The position numbers and the translations under genes are program-made. 64,000 nucleotides of DNA from Bacillota bacterium (lineage in GTDB: Bacteria; Bacillota_I; Bacilli_A; RF39; UBA660). The stretch is taken from assembly GCA_003524085.1 (NCBI GenBank), contig DOEC01000035.1:1-64000 (forward strand), given 5' to 3'. Positions 55,665 to 63,834 of the stretch are shown here, in pieces; position 1 is the first letter of the stretch; every line of letters begins with the position of its first letter. The notes below the pieces were generated by a model that did no database searches, was not told the DNA's origin, and worked only from the letters and a program-made list of their open reading frames with translations.

Positions 55665-56387
55665 ATGAGAAATGAAGTGCAAGAAATATATATAAATTTA
55701 GATGATTCTGGTAAATTAAGTTCTAAAGAAGACATTAGTGTGTATGGCGGTGTCGTATTTTTAAGTAAAAAAGAGAAAGATAAATTTATAACTCAGTATA
55801 AAAAGATTATAAATGAGGTCAAGTGTGAATACTGCAAGATATGTAATCACGCCTGTCCTGAGATTAAAAATACAAATATTAAGCCAGAACATAAGCGTTG
55901 GTTAATGAATTACATTAAAAATTATTTTGTAGTTGGGTTAATAATTGAAAATAAAAAGGTGTATGAAGAAATATTACAAAGTAAGGCATCAAAAGGAAGA
56001 TTTACTGATTATGCTATTCGTAGGCTTATTAAAGAAATATTAAAGTCACTAATTAAAGAAGGCAAAATCGATCCATATAAGCCTGTTAAGATTGTATTAA
56101 ATATAGACCAACAAAGTACAAAAAGTAATGGATATTATAATTTACGTGATGGTATATTAGAAGAGCTTAAATATGGAATATCTGCCTACAATTATTCTGT
56201 TAAGAGAAAGAAAATAGTTTACTCTGATTTAGATATTTTAGTTACTTATCAAGTATCTGCTAAGAGTTATGTTATTCAAGCAGCTGATTTACTAGCAGGT
56301 ACAATAAGAAGAACTGTACTTGACAACATTGAAAACTATGGAAGAGCTTTATCAAAATTTGTGGACTTAAAAATAAAACTTCCATAA
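55665..56387 (+). CDS. DUF3800 protein, second
   Basis: 240 residues, CAGGAGG upstream. Opening IYINLDDSGKLSSKEDISVYGGVVF, later SYVIQAADLLAGTIRR with the conserved Q-AD motif. A CEYCKICNHAC cysteine cluster (~48-58) is unusual for the family and could bind zinc. It has its own ribosome site 59 bases after the first copy and ends at a bidirectional terminator. Confidence 0.85.
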   Translation: MRNEVQEIYINLDDSGKLSSKEDISVYGGVVFLSKKEKDKFITQYKKIINEVKCEYCKICNHACPEIKNTNIKPEHKRWLMNYIKNYFVVGLIIENKKVYEEILQSKASKGRFTDYAIRRLIKEILKSLIKEGKIDPYKPVKIVLNIDQQSTKSNGYYNLRDGILEELKYGISAYNYSVKRKKIVYSDLDILVTYQVSAKSYVIQAADLLAGTIRRTVLDNIENYGRALSKFVDLKIKLP

Positions 56388-56391
56388 AAGA

Positions 56392-56416
56392 AAAAAAGCC
56401 ATTACTGGCTTTTTCC
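56392..56416. terminator. Bidirectional terminator
   Basis: AAAAAGCCA / TGGCTTTTT stem with A-rich and T-rich flanks, serving the second DUF3800 gene on the plus strand and the small RNA on the minus strand. Confidence 0.8.
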
Positions 56417-56500
56417 CAATTAGGGCGGCGTACTTAGAATTACGCTTAAATATAAATATTCGCGACCTAACTATCGACCTGACGAGATTTCTCTCCGGTA
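56392..56500 (-). ncRNA. Candidate structured small RNA
   Basis: A perfect minus-strand promoter (56506-56534) and a terminator (56392-56416) bracket ~109 bases that are much less AT-rich than the flanks. Visible helices are GAGA-GAAA-TCTC (GNRA-type loop), GCGTA...TACGC and CCC...GGG before the terminator. No open frame. It does not match SRP RNA, 6S or tmRNA motifs that I know. 56535-56640 on its upstream side is empty. Confidence 0.6.
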
Positions 56501-56505
56501 ATACA

Positions 56506-56534
56506 ATAATACACTATTTTTATTAAAATGTCAA
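56506..56534 (-). promoter_or_regulatory. Promoter of the small RNA
   Basis: Minus strand: -35 TTGACA, 17-base spacer, -10 TATTAT. Confidence 0.75.
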
Positions 56535-56658
56535 ACATAATTTGACATTGTGTCAAGAAAACAGTTACATTTTGTATTATTGTATATAAATATTATATGC
56601 GTTATATGCCTAATTATACTTTATTAAAAAAGTAAATATATAATGTTTATATCAATAA

Positions 56659-56692
56659 AAAAAAGAAGACCTAACAACAAAATTGTTAGGCT
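56659..56692 (-). terminator. Terminator of cysS
   Basis: Minus strand: CCTAACAA / TTGTTAGG hairpin followed by a T-rich tail. Confidence 0.9.
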
Positions 56693-56698
56693 TTTTCT

Positions 56699-58102
56699 TT
56701 ATCTTCTATCATTTAAAGTAATACCAATTTCCTTTAATTCATCTCTAATCTTGTCAGACTCAGCATAATTTTTTTCTTCTCTATACTTATTTCTAATACT
56801 TTGTATAATGTTAATTAACTCAGCTTCCTTATTAGAACTTGTCTCTGTAAAAGATAGACCCAAAATATCTTCAGCATACTCACTAATGAAGTTATTATAA
56901 CTTATTAGTTTATCAATATTCTTACTTGTTTGAAGTTCAGTATTCGCAAGCTTAATTATCTCATACAAATAAGTAATTGCAAGTCCTGTGTTAAAGTCGT
57001 CATCCATTGCTTCAGTAAACTTCTTTTTTAAGTTACTAACAGTTTCATCATCACTTATATATTCATCCACATCTTTAATAGCATTTCTTAAATTATTAAC
57101 AGTTTCACTAACTTTCTTAAATTGTTTTTCAGTATCAAGTAGTTGTTCATCATTAAAATCTGTTGGCTTTCTATAATGGTTTTGTAGTATATAGAAACGT
57201 ACTACCATTGGGTTATACTTTTTAAATAAGTCATCAAGAGTTATAAAGTTTCCTAAACTCTTTCCCATCTTTTGCCCGTTTACTGTTACTAAATTATTAT
57301 GTATAAAGTAGTTAACAAAAGTTTTTCCAGTTAATGCTTCACTCTGCGCGATTTCACACTCGTGATGAGGAAATATGTTGTCCATTCCTCCTCCATGAAT
57401 ATCAAAAGTATCGCCTAAATATTTTCTACTCATTACTGAACACTCAATATGCCATCCAGGATAACCTTCTCCCCATGGACTAGGCCACTTCATAATGTGC
57501 CCGTTTTCAGCCTTTTTCCAAAGTGCAAAATCAGCAGGATTTTCTTTGTCAGTTGCAACTTCAATTCGCTCACCACTCAAAGTATTATCAAGTGTTCTAT
57601 TAGATAAACTTCCATACTTAGTAAACTTGTTTATTCTGTAGTACACATTGCCTTCTTTAGTCGCATAAGCATATCCTTTATCAATAAGTGTTTGCACGTC
57701 TTTTATAATCTCAATAATATGTCCAGTAGCTCTACAACTAATACTTGGCTTTAAAACATTTAACTTTCTCATATCTTCAAAGTAAATATTCTCAAACTTG
57801 TATGCAATTTCAACTGGGTCAATACTCTCAAGTTTTGCAATTCTCTCAATTTTATCTTCTCCACTTTCAGCATCTCCTACTAAATGTCCTACATCTGTTA
57901 TATTTTGTACATACTTAACTTTATATCCTAAATGCATTAAATATCTATAAATAACATCAAAACTAACATAACTTTTAGCATGCCCTAAATGTGGATAACC
58001 ATATACAGTAGGTCCACATACATACATTCCAACTAGCCCTTCATGAATACTTTTAAATTCTTCTTTTCTTCTAGTAATAGTGTTGTAAACTACTAAACTC
58101 AT
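56699..58102 (-). CDS. cysS: Cysteinyl-tRNA synthetase
   Basis: 467 residues from the ATG at 58102 (AGAGGTGG upstream; the longer frame to 58159 has no site). Class I signature HLGH at 38-41, zinc ligand Cys29 in YVCGPTVYG, WHIECSVMS and HHECEIAQSE, and KMGKSLGN (the KMSKS loop). It charges tRNA-Cys. Length normal. Stand-alone, no T-box seen upstream. Confidence 0.98.
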   Translation of the reverse strand: MSLVVYNTITRRKEEFKSIHEGLVGMYVCGPTVYGYPHLGHAKSYVSFDVIYRYLMHLGYKVKYVQNITDVGHLVGDAESGEDKIERIAKLESIDPVEIAYKFENIYFEDMRKLNVLKPSISCRATGHIIEIIKDVQTLIDKGYAYATKEGNVYYRINKFTKYGSLSNRTLDNTLSGERIEVATDKENPADFALWKKAENGHIMKWPSPWGEGYPGWHIECSVMSRKYLGDTFDIHGGGMDNIFPHHECEIAQSEALTGKTFVNYFIHNNLVTVNGQKMGKSLGNFITLDDLFKKYNPMVVRFYILQNHYRKPTDFNDEQLLDTEKQFKKVSETVNNLRNAIKDVDEYISDDETVSNLKKKFTEAMDDDFNTGLAITYLYEIIKLANTELQTSKNIDKLISYNNFISEYAEDILGLSFTETSSNKEAELINIIQSIRNKYREEKNYAESDKIRDELKEIGITLNDRR

Positions 58103-58229
58103 AAATCCACCTCTTTCGTATGTAAATATTATATCACATAAATCTAAAATGTAGTACATAAATTATAATGGAAGTGGACAATAACACAAAAAAATGGTAA
58201 AATTTAAATAGTAAACTGAAGGTGAAAAA

Positions 58230-60209
58230 ATGAAAAGGAAGTTACCGTTATTAATTTTTTATAGTTTTTTAATTATATATTTAGAACTAGTTTACAAAAG
58301 TGCTGTTCTAAACAACGTATTTAGTATAAACACGCTTACTGTTATAGTGTTTAGTATTCCATTTATACTTATAAATACACTTATTAGTAGCTTATTTAAA
58401 GAAAAAATTAACAGAATTATTTCAGTAGTCTTAAGCATATTTATCACACTTATCTATATTAGCCAGTACATTTACTTTGAATTTTATGACTCAATCTTCT
58501 CAATTTATAGCATTAAAGAAGGAACAGGCCAAGTATTTGGAGAATTCTTTAGTGCAATACTAAAGATGGTATTAGATAACATTTGGGTAACCTTATTATT
58601 CTTACTACCATTCTTACTCTTTATCATATTTGGTAAAAAAATCTTTAACTTTGAAAGAAACAAAAAAGCAAGCCTTATAACCAGTGGATTATCCATAGTA
58701 AGCATTGCCATTTGCATACTATTTGTACAGTTCTATGGTAGTGGAATGTACAGCTTAAAAAGACTTTATAAAGAAACTCATGCTCCAATGATAACAATAA
58801 ATAAAGTAGGACTTTTATCAATGGAAGTCTTAGATTTAGATAGATTTATCTTTGGCTTTGAAGAAAAACTATATAACATTAACAAGCCAATCGACAATAA
58901 AGAAGAAACAAAAAAGCCAGAAGAAACAGAAGAAATAAAATATAATGTTCTAGATATAGATTTTGATAAACTTATTAATGAAGAAGAAAATTCTATGGTT
59001 AAATCTATGCATGAATACTTTAAAAACGTAACCCCTACAAAACAAAACGAGTACACTGGCATGTTTAAAGGAAAAAATTTAATATACATCACTGCTGAGG
59101 GGTTTGACAAAATCGCAATAGATGAAAGTCTTACTCCAACTTTATACAAACTAGCTAATAACGGCTTTGTCTTTGAAAACTACTACCAACCTTTATTTAC
59201 AGTTAGCACAAGTGATGGTGAATACATGTTTTTAAATAGTCTTATTCCAAAAGAAGGAGTATGGTCTTTCTATAGAAGTAGTAACATTTATATGCCTTTT
59301 GGAATAGGAAATGTTTTCAAAAGAGAAGGCTATAGCACGGTAAACGCATACCACGACCACACATACACTTATTATAATAGAGATGAGTCACACCCAAATT
59401 TAGGCTTTGACAAATACATTGGATGTGGTAATGGACTTGAAGAGTTAATAAACTGTAAAACATGGCCTGAAAGTGACGTTGAAATGATTAATGCTACAGT
59501 AGACGACTACATAAATAGCGACAAATTTATGACATACTACATGACAGTAAGTGGACACCTAAACTACACTTTCACAGGTAACTATATATCATATAAAAAT
59601 AAAGACTTAGTTAAAGACTTACCTTACACCGATCATGTAAAAGCTTATCTTGCAGCCAACATTGAACTAGACCGTGCAATTGAAAGTTTGATTAACAAGC
59701 TTAAAGAAAAAGGAAAACTAGACGATACTGTAATTGTAATTAGTCCAGATCATTATCCATATGGACTTAAAACAAGTGAATTAAATGAGATAAGCAAAAC
59801 TGATAGAAGTGACAAATTTGAAATGTTTCACACAAGTTTAATACTTTATAATAGTGAAATAAAAGAAAATGTTAAAGTAACTAAATATGTAAGCAGTATT
59901 GATGTTCTACCTACAATTTATAACTTATTTGGAATAAAATATGACTCTAGATTACTAATGGGAAGAGACGCATTAAGTGATGCTGAAGGACTAGTTATTC
60001 TAAGCGATAGAAGCTTTATTAACGAATTTGGTAGTTACAACTCAATTACAGGAAAATACACTAAATTTAAAGAAGATGTAAGTAATGACTACATAGAAAA
60101 ACTAAACCACGAAGTATATCAAAGATTCACAATGAGTAGCTTACTTTTATATGAAAAAAATGGTGTATATTTAGATTACTATAGGAAGTTGGGATTATAT
60201 GAAGATTAA
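58230..60209 (+). CDS. LTA-synthase-family sulfatase-fold protein
   Basis: 659 residues. Five N-terminal transmembrane segments (to ~175), then an extracellular sulfatase-fold domain: NLIYITAEGFDK (metal Glu), VSTSDGEY with putative nucleophile Thr327, TYYMTVSGH and VIVISPDHYPYG. LtaS-type enzymes move glycerol-phosphate from phosphatidylglycerol to teichoic-acid chains (family knowledge). The nucleophile context STSDGEY is close to KTSDSEF of LtaS. It overlaps the glycosylase gene by 11 bases. Confidence 0.87.
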   Translation: MKRKLPLLIFYSFLIIYLELVYKSAVLNNVFSINTLTVIVFSIPFILINTLISSLFKEKINRIISVVLSIFITLIYISQYIYFEFYDSIFSIYSIKEGTGQVFGEFFSAILKMVLDNIWVTLLFLLPFLLFIIFGKKIFNFERNKKASLITSGLSIVSIAICILFVQFYGSGMYSLKRLYKETHAPMITINKVGLLSMEVLDLDRFIFGFEEKLYNINKPIDNKEETKKPEETEEIKYNVLDIDFDKLINEEENSMVKSMHEYFKNVTPTKQNEYTGMFKGKNLIYITAEGFDKIAIDESLTPTLYKLANNGFVFENYYQPLFTVSTSDGEYMFLNSLIPKEGVWSFYRSSNIYMPFGIGNVFKREGYSTVNAYHDHTYTYYNRDESHPNLGFDKYIGCGNGLEELINCKTWPESDVEMINATVDDYINSDKFMTYYMTVSGHLNYTFTGNYISYKNKDLVKDLPYTDHVKAYLAANIELDRAIESLINKLKEKGKLDDTVIVISPDHYPYGLKTSELNEISKTDRSDKFEMFHTSLILYNSEIKENVKVTKYVSSIDVLPTIYNLFGIKYDSRLLMGRDALSDAEGLVILSDRSFINEFGSYNSITGKYTKFKEDVSNDYIEKLNHEVYQRFTMSSLLLYEKNGVYLDYYRKLGLYED

Positions 60210-61026
60210 GAAAAATGATATAGATTTAAATTCTACACTAATGAGTGGACAAGCTTTTAGAATAACTAAAGAACTAGATAACTCATATACTTGCATCTTA
60301 ACCGATAGGGTAGTTAACATCAAAGAAGATAATGACTTCTTAATAGTTAACTCTAATAAAGAAGAAAATCTAGAAATGGTAGTCAAACACTATTTAGACT
60401 ACGGAAGAGACTATTCTTTAATTAATGAAAAATTATCTACTAGTGATGTATTCTATGGTGGAGTACCATCTGGTTATAAAGTGCTTAAACAAGACAAATT
60501 TGAAATGTATATAAGTTATATTATAAGTCAAAACAATAACGTAAAAAGAATAAGCAGTACAATTAATAAAATAAGTGAAAAGTATGGCGAAAAAGTAGAG
60601 TTTAACAATAAAACGTATTACTTATTTCCAAAAATGAGTGACATGATTAACTTAACTAAAGACAACTTAAAAGAATTCAACCTAGGCTTTAGAGATGAAT
60701 ATATATATAACGCTCTTAATGTATTAAAAGAAAATCCATTTTACCTAGAAGAGTTAGATATGTTAAATACTGACGTTGCGTTAAAAAGTCTTATGAAAAT
60801 AAAAGGAATAGGCCTAAAAGTAGCAAGCTGTATATTGATGTTTGGATACTCTAGATTTGATACATTCCCAATTGATACATGGGTTAAAAAATACGTCAGT
60901 GAAAAACTTGGAATAAAAGATGATATCAAAGTAATAAGTAAGTATATGAAAGAAATTTTTAATGAATATTCAGGTCTTGCTATACAGTATATGTACCATA
61001 TAAATAGAAACAGGAAACTAGATTAA
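60199..61026 (+). CDS. OGG1/AlkA-type DNA glycosylase
   Basis: 275 residues. N-terminal OGG-type domain, then HhH-GPD: YIISQNNNVKRI, the hairpin MKIKGIGLKVASC with the catalytic Lys207 (OGG1 K249 equivalent), and FPIDTWVKKYV with Asp226. Predicted to excise 8-oxoguanine and cleave the strand. The first codons overlap the LtaS-like gene; the last overlap a convergent small pseudogene. Confidence 0.9.
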   Translation: MKIKKNDIDLNSTLMSGQAFRITKELDNSYTCILTDRVVNIKEDNDFLIVNSNKEENLEMVVKHYLDYGRDYSLINEKLSTSDVFYGGVPSGYKVLKQDKFEMYISYIISQNNNVKRISSTINKISEKYGEKVEFNNKTYYLFPKMSDMINLTKDNLKEFNLGFRDEYIYNALNVLKENPFYLEELDMLNTDVALKSLMKIKGIGLKVASCILMFGYSRFDTFPIDTWVKKYVSEKLGIKDDIKVISKYMKEIFNEYSGLAIQYMYHINRNRKLD

Positions 61027-61201
61027 ACTATTTCCCGTTCTTTTTTTGTATATTAAATTTGTTGCTTGATAAGCCCTCTTTGCAAAATCATCAGTTAAAT
61101 AAGGTAAAATACTTTCATTATCACTTGAGTGGTAGATTTTTTCCTGGTTCAAATTTTTTAAGTTTTTCAAAAGCTGATTTCGATAGAGTAGCTGTATACA
61201 T
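61018..61201 (-). pseudogene. Frameshifted small gene under the shared palindromic promoter
   Basis: AAGGGGG (61210-61216) sets the start at ATG 61201: MYTATLSKSAFEKLKKFEPG, which stops at codon 27. Another frame runs on to 61018 with YHSSDNESILPYLTDD and FAKRAYQATNLIYKK. A one-base shift near 61135, in an A-rich run, would join them into a ~60-residue protein. Confidence 0.5.
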
Positions 61202-61226
61202 AACATCATCCCCCTTAATTACTATA

Positions 61227-61255
61227 ATTATACCATATTTGGTACACAAAGTTAA
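61227..61255 (-). promoter_or_regulatory. Second promoter with the TACCAAATATGGTA palindrome
   Basis: Minus strand: TTAACT, 17 bases, TATAAT; palindrome at 61231-61244 in the same position as at 5865-5878, and the following bases (AATTAAGGGGGAT) also match those before the amidoligase gene. Confidence 0.7.
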
Positions 61256-61330
61256 TTTCCACATAAATAAGCAAACATTTTGTTGACAAACAAATATACA
61301 TATTTTATAATAGTATCAGGAGGCATAAAG

Positions 61331-61906
61331 ATGATAGAAAATTTTATAATTACATATATTACTGATTATAATCCATATTTAATGGAAGAAGCAACTGCTG
61401 TTTTTAATCAAGATGGCACGTTTAACAGGCTTAGAATAGAAGAGGAGGAATATAGAAGTTTAGAAGTAAAAGAGGCACAGAAAAGAGCAAAAGCGCATAT
61501 AAAAGAACAAAAAGGGATATCGTATAAAAATATATTAACTTCTAATACAATATTAATAGACGACAAAACTGCAAATGAGTATATATATTCATGTTATACA
61601 AGATGGTCAAAAACAGACATGAAATATGTCAAATGTATTCTTGCCAATTATATTAAGGAACTATTTATGAATGCTAATAGCAAAAGTTATGAAGCAAATA
61701 GAAAAAATAAACATAATTTAGACGCAATGTATGGTTTCTATAAATATGGAGCTAAGTTTTCTATTGTTGATAATGGTAAAGAAACAATTTATACTTGTTC
61801 ACTTTTAGTAAGAAACGATGCGAATGGTAAAAAATATTTATATGATATTTTAGATATTAAAAAAATTAACCAAGTAAGCTTAGAAAAGTATTTTCAAACT
61901 ACTTAG
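61331..61906 (+). CDS. Possible phage-type PBECR/RelE-like nuclease
   Basis: 191 residues from the ATG at 61331 (AGGAGG upstream). Helical N-terminus; the C-terminal part FSIVDNGKETIYTCSLLVR followed by NANGKKYLYDILDIKK-like residues resembles the end of phage polyvalent barnase/EndoU/RelE-like nuclease domains (recognised by eye, weak). NKHNLDAMYGFYKYGAKF precedes it. It may be a mobile-element toxin; confidence in function is low. Confidence 0.45.
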   Translation: MIENFIITYITDYNPYLMEEATAVFNQDGTFNRLRIEEEEYRSLEVKEAQKRAKAHIKEQKGISYKNILTSNTILIDDKTANEYIYSCYTRWSKTDMKYVKCILANYIKELFMNANSKSYEANRKNKHNLDAMYGFYKYGAKFSIVDNGKETIYTCSLLVRNDANGKKYLYDILDIKKINQVSLEKYFQTT

Positions 61907-61921
61907 TTAATTAGAGACTAT

Positions 61922-61999
61922 TATTATGAACAAGAACCTCCATACGAGCCTTCCGTTTAAAATAAACCAGGCATATCTATGCTCCAGCACCTTGCTCAT
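61922..61999 (-). ncRNA. Repeat-unit small RNA A
   Basis: Minus-strand promoter TTTACT-17-TATAAT at the right edge. One base shorter than the others near its 3' end, so it lacks the TAA and the GAG-GTAA-CTC hairpin. Most distant member; no clean T run. Confidence 0.5.
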
Positions 62000-62078
62000 G
62001 AATAAATTATAGCATATCATTTACTAAAAGTAAACACTATATAAAAATTGTTAACATAAACATAATTAAATATGCAAT

Positions 62079-62155
62079 AAAAAAGACGAGTTACCTCCAT
62101 ACGAGCCTTCTGTTTAAAATAAACTAGGCAAAGCTATGCTCCAGCAACCTGTCAT
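62079..62155 (-). ncRNA. Repeat-unit small RNA B
   Basis: Promoter with -10 TACAAT. Carries a one-base deletion after the ATG and an in-frame TAG, so its short ORF is destroyed. Helices GTTTA/TAAAC and GAG/CTC and the T run are kept. Confidence 0.55.
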
Positions 62156-62235
62156 GTATAAATTGTAGCATATCATTTACTAAAAGTAAACAACTAAAAA
62201 GTATCTTTTTAAGCATATAATTGTGAAAGTAAAAT

Positions 62236-62316
62236 AAAAAAAGGAACGAGCTACCTCCATGCGAGCCTTCCGTTTAAAATAAACCAGGCAAATCCATGCT
62301 CCAGCAACCTGTCCAT
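62236..62316 (-). ncRNA. Repeat-unit small RNA C
   Basis: Promoter AGTAAA/ATTATA on the plus strand (62346-62351, 62323-62328), i.e. TTTACT-17-TATAAT. Transcript would begin at or next to an ATG (62316), hold the GTTTA/TAAAC hairpin and end in T7. It contains an intact 21-codon ORF 62251-62316. Confidence 0.6.
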
Positions 62317-62394
62317 GTACAAATTATAACATATCATTTACAAAAAGTAAACAAATAAAAAGTATCTTTTAAGTGCTAAAATAGTAGAATAAAA

Positions 62395-62474
62395 TAAAAA
62401 AGAACGAGTTACCTCCATACGAGCCTTCCGTTTATGATAAACCAGGCATAGCTATGCTCCAGAAACTTGTTCAT
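62395..62474 (-). ncRNA. Repeat-unit small RNA D
   Basis: Promoter TTTACT (62504-62509), 17 bases, TATAAT (62481-62486). RNA from ~62474: GCAT-AGCT-ATGC, GTTTA-TCA-TAAAC and GAG-GTAA-CTC hairpins, then T6. Contains an intact 21-codon ORF 62409-62474. It faces the divergent promoter of the NrtR-like gene. Confidence 0.6.
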
Positions 62475-62533
62475 GAATAAATTATAACATATCATTTACT
62501 AAAAGTAAACAAATAAATTTTTGAAAAATATAC

Positions 62534-62562
62534 TTGACAAGTGTAATAAATACGCATATAAT
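62534..62562 (+). promoter_or_regulatory. Promoter of the NrtR-like gene with embedded operator
   Basis: -35 TTGACA (62534-62539), 17 bases, -10 TATAAT (62557-62562). The spacer contains GTGTAATAAATACGC (62541-62555), an imperfect inverted repeat also found before the next gene, so autoregulation is likely. Confidence 0.75.
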
Positions 62563-62585
62563 TATAATGTAGTGAGGTGATGCGT

Positions 62586-63257
62586 ATGCAGTTAACAAAC
62601 CCTTTATATAAAAATATTGGAGTACATGTTATTACTAGTATTTTTACAGTTGACAAAGGTGTAGTTAAAGTACTACTTGTTAAAAGAACTAATGAACCAT
62701 TTAAAGAAAAGTGGAGTTTAGTAGGAGGTGCACTTTACAACAACGAAAGACTAGAAGACGGAGTTAAAAGAGAAATATTTGAAAAAAGTGGCTTAACTGA
62801 TGTAAATGTTTATTTTTCAGGAGTGTTTGATGAAATTGATAGAAGTCCTGTTAGAAGAATGATAGCTTTAACTTATGTTGGACTAATAGACGCAAATAAA
62901 GTTCAAGTACTAAAGAAAACTCTTAAAACTGATAATTCTGACTGGGTCCCAATTGATAAAGTTCAAAATTTGGCAGGTGACCATAACAAGATTTTATTAA
63001 AAGGCCTAGATACTTTAAAAGAGCTAATTGTAACAACTGACATATTAAAAAGCTTATTTCCGAGTGGTGTAACCATTCCTGAAATACAAAAGACTTATGA
63101 AAGTATACTAAATAAGTCATTTGATAGACGTAACTTCAGAAAGAAACTTCTTAGTCTAGGTATAATAGAAGACACTAATAAATATATGGTATTTGAAGGG
63201 AAAAAACCTGCTAAGTTATATAGATTTAATAAAAAGAAAAATAAGAATGTATTATAA
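62586..63257 (+). CDS. NrtR-like Nudix-winged-helix regulator
   Basis: 223 residues from the ATG at 62586 (AGGTG 8 bases upstream). Nudix domain with box GGALYNNERLEDGVKREIFEKSGL-like spacing, in which the catalytic REUxEE is REIFEK: one Glu is Lys, so hydrolysis is probably impaired. A C-terminal winged helix (IPEIQKTYESILNKSFDRRNF...LLSLGIIE) binds DNA. NrtR proteins sense ADP-ribose and control NAD metabolism (family knowledge). Inverted repeats in its own promoter and before the next gene are the likely operators. Confidence 0.82.
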   Translation: MQLTNPLYKNIGVHVITSIFTVDKGVVKVLLVKRTNEPFKEKWSLVGGALYNNERLEDGVKREIFEKSGLTDVNVYFSGVFDEIDRSPVRRMIALTYVGLIDANKVQVLKKTLKTDNSDWVPIDKVQNLAGDHNKILLKGLDTLKELIVTTDILKSLFPSGVTIPEIQKTYESILNKSFDRRNFRKKLLSLGIIEDTNKYMVFEGKKPAKLYRFNKKKNKNVL

Positions 63258-63282
63258 ATACATTTTTATAAAGAAAATATAA

Positions 63283-63297
63283 GTGTACAAAATACAC
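63283..63297 (+). promoter_or_regulatory. Candidate operator of the NrtR-like regulator
   Basis: GTGTACAAAATACAC, a perfect 5-bp inverted repeat around a 5-base centre, 14 bases before the HAD gene start. The longer context AAGTGTA..AAATAC.CATA also matches the regulator's own promoter. Confidence 0.6.
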
Positions 63298-63310
63298 ATA
63301 AGGAGGAAAA

Positions 63311-63829
63311 ATGAAAGATTTGTATATTGATTTTGATGGAGTAATTAAAGATACTATAAAAGTATCTTACAAAATGATGGAAGATGAAAAAATTGATTTA
63401 AGAGATCGACCTAAAGTAATTGAATTCTATAAGCAACTTGACTGGGAATACTTACTTAAAATAAGTGCTGAAATAAAAAATGCTTATCACTTTATAAATA
63501 AAATCTCAGAAGAAGGAACATTTAATCCTAAAATACTTACAACAGTTAATTCTCTTAATGAGATAAAAGCAAAACTAAGTGACATAAAAAAGAATTGTAA
63601 AAACATCACTCTGGTGTCAGTGCCATCTGGAATTGAAAAGTCAGTCTTAGTAAATCCAAAGAATTCTATTTTAGTAGATGACTACCGTGGCAACTTAATC
63701 TCGTGGCAAAATTCTGGTGGAATTCCAGTGAAATTTGCAAACGAAATAAGTAGTGAATTTATAACAATCAATACATTAGAAGTATTTACAGAAAAAGAAA
63801 TATGCAAAAATTTGTGTTTAAGGAGGTAA
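63311..63829 (+). CDS. HAD-family phosphatase/nucleotidase-like protein
   Basis: 172 residues, AAGGAGG upstream. Motif I LYIDFDGVIKDT with both Asp; motif III/IV region SILVDDYRGNLISWQNSGG, as in 5'-deoxyribonucleotidases and related HAD proteins. Follows the NrtR-like regulator and the candidate operator, so it may be a regulon member acting on a nucleotide or NAD-related phosphate (inference). Confidence 0.75.
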   Translation: MKDLYIDFDGVIKDTIKVSYKMMEDEKIDLRDRPKVIEFYKQLDWEYLLKISAEIKNAYHFINKISEEGTFNPKILTTVNSLNEIKAKLSDIKKNCKNITLVSVPSGIEKSVLVNPKNSILVDDYRGNLISWQNSGGIPVKFANEISSEFITINTLEVFTEKEICKNLCLRR

Positions 63830-63834
63830 TTAAA

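Larger units (their letters stand above)
61928..62510 (-). repeat. Tandem array of four ~158-bp units
   Basis: Units begin at 61928, 62085, 62244 and 62402 (periods 157, 159 and 158). Each has a ~108-base, less AT-rich core with highly similar sequence and a ~50-base AT-rich tail. The array fills the whole space between the nuclease-like gene and the NrtR-like gene. Each unit has a complete minus-strand promoter and ends in a T run. Confidence 0.92.

Noticed and set aside
56392..56500. SRP RNA, 6S RNA or tmRNA
   Set aside because: The SRP GGAAG/GNAR core, a 6S bubble and a tmRNA-like acceptor end with GGTTC loop are all missing.
62251..62474. 21-codon ORFs in repeat units C and D as real micropeptide genes
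   Set aside because: The ORF is destroyed in unit B and runs past its stop in unit A, and C/D substitutions are mostly non-synonymous. No ribosome site precedes the ATG. Kept as an RNA array; the ORF remains only a possibility.
61928..62510. CRISPR array
   Set aside because: Repeats are ~108 bases with a 158-base period, contain promoters, and the intervening tails resemble each other rather than being unique spacers. No cas genes are present.
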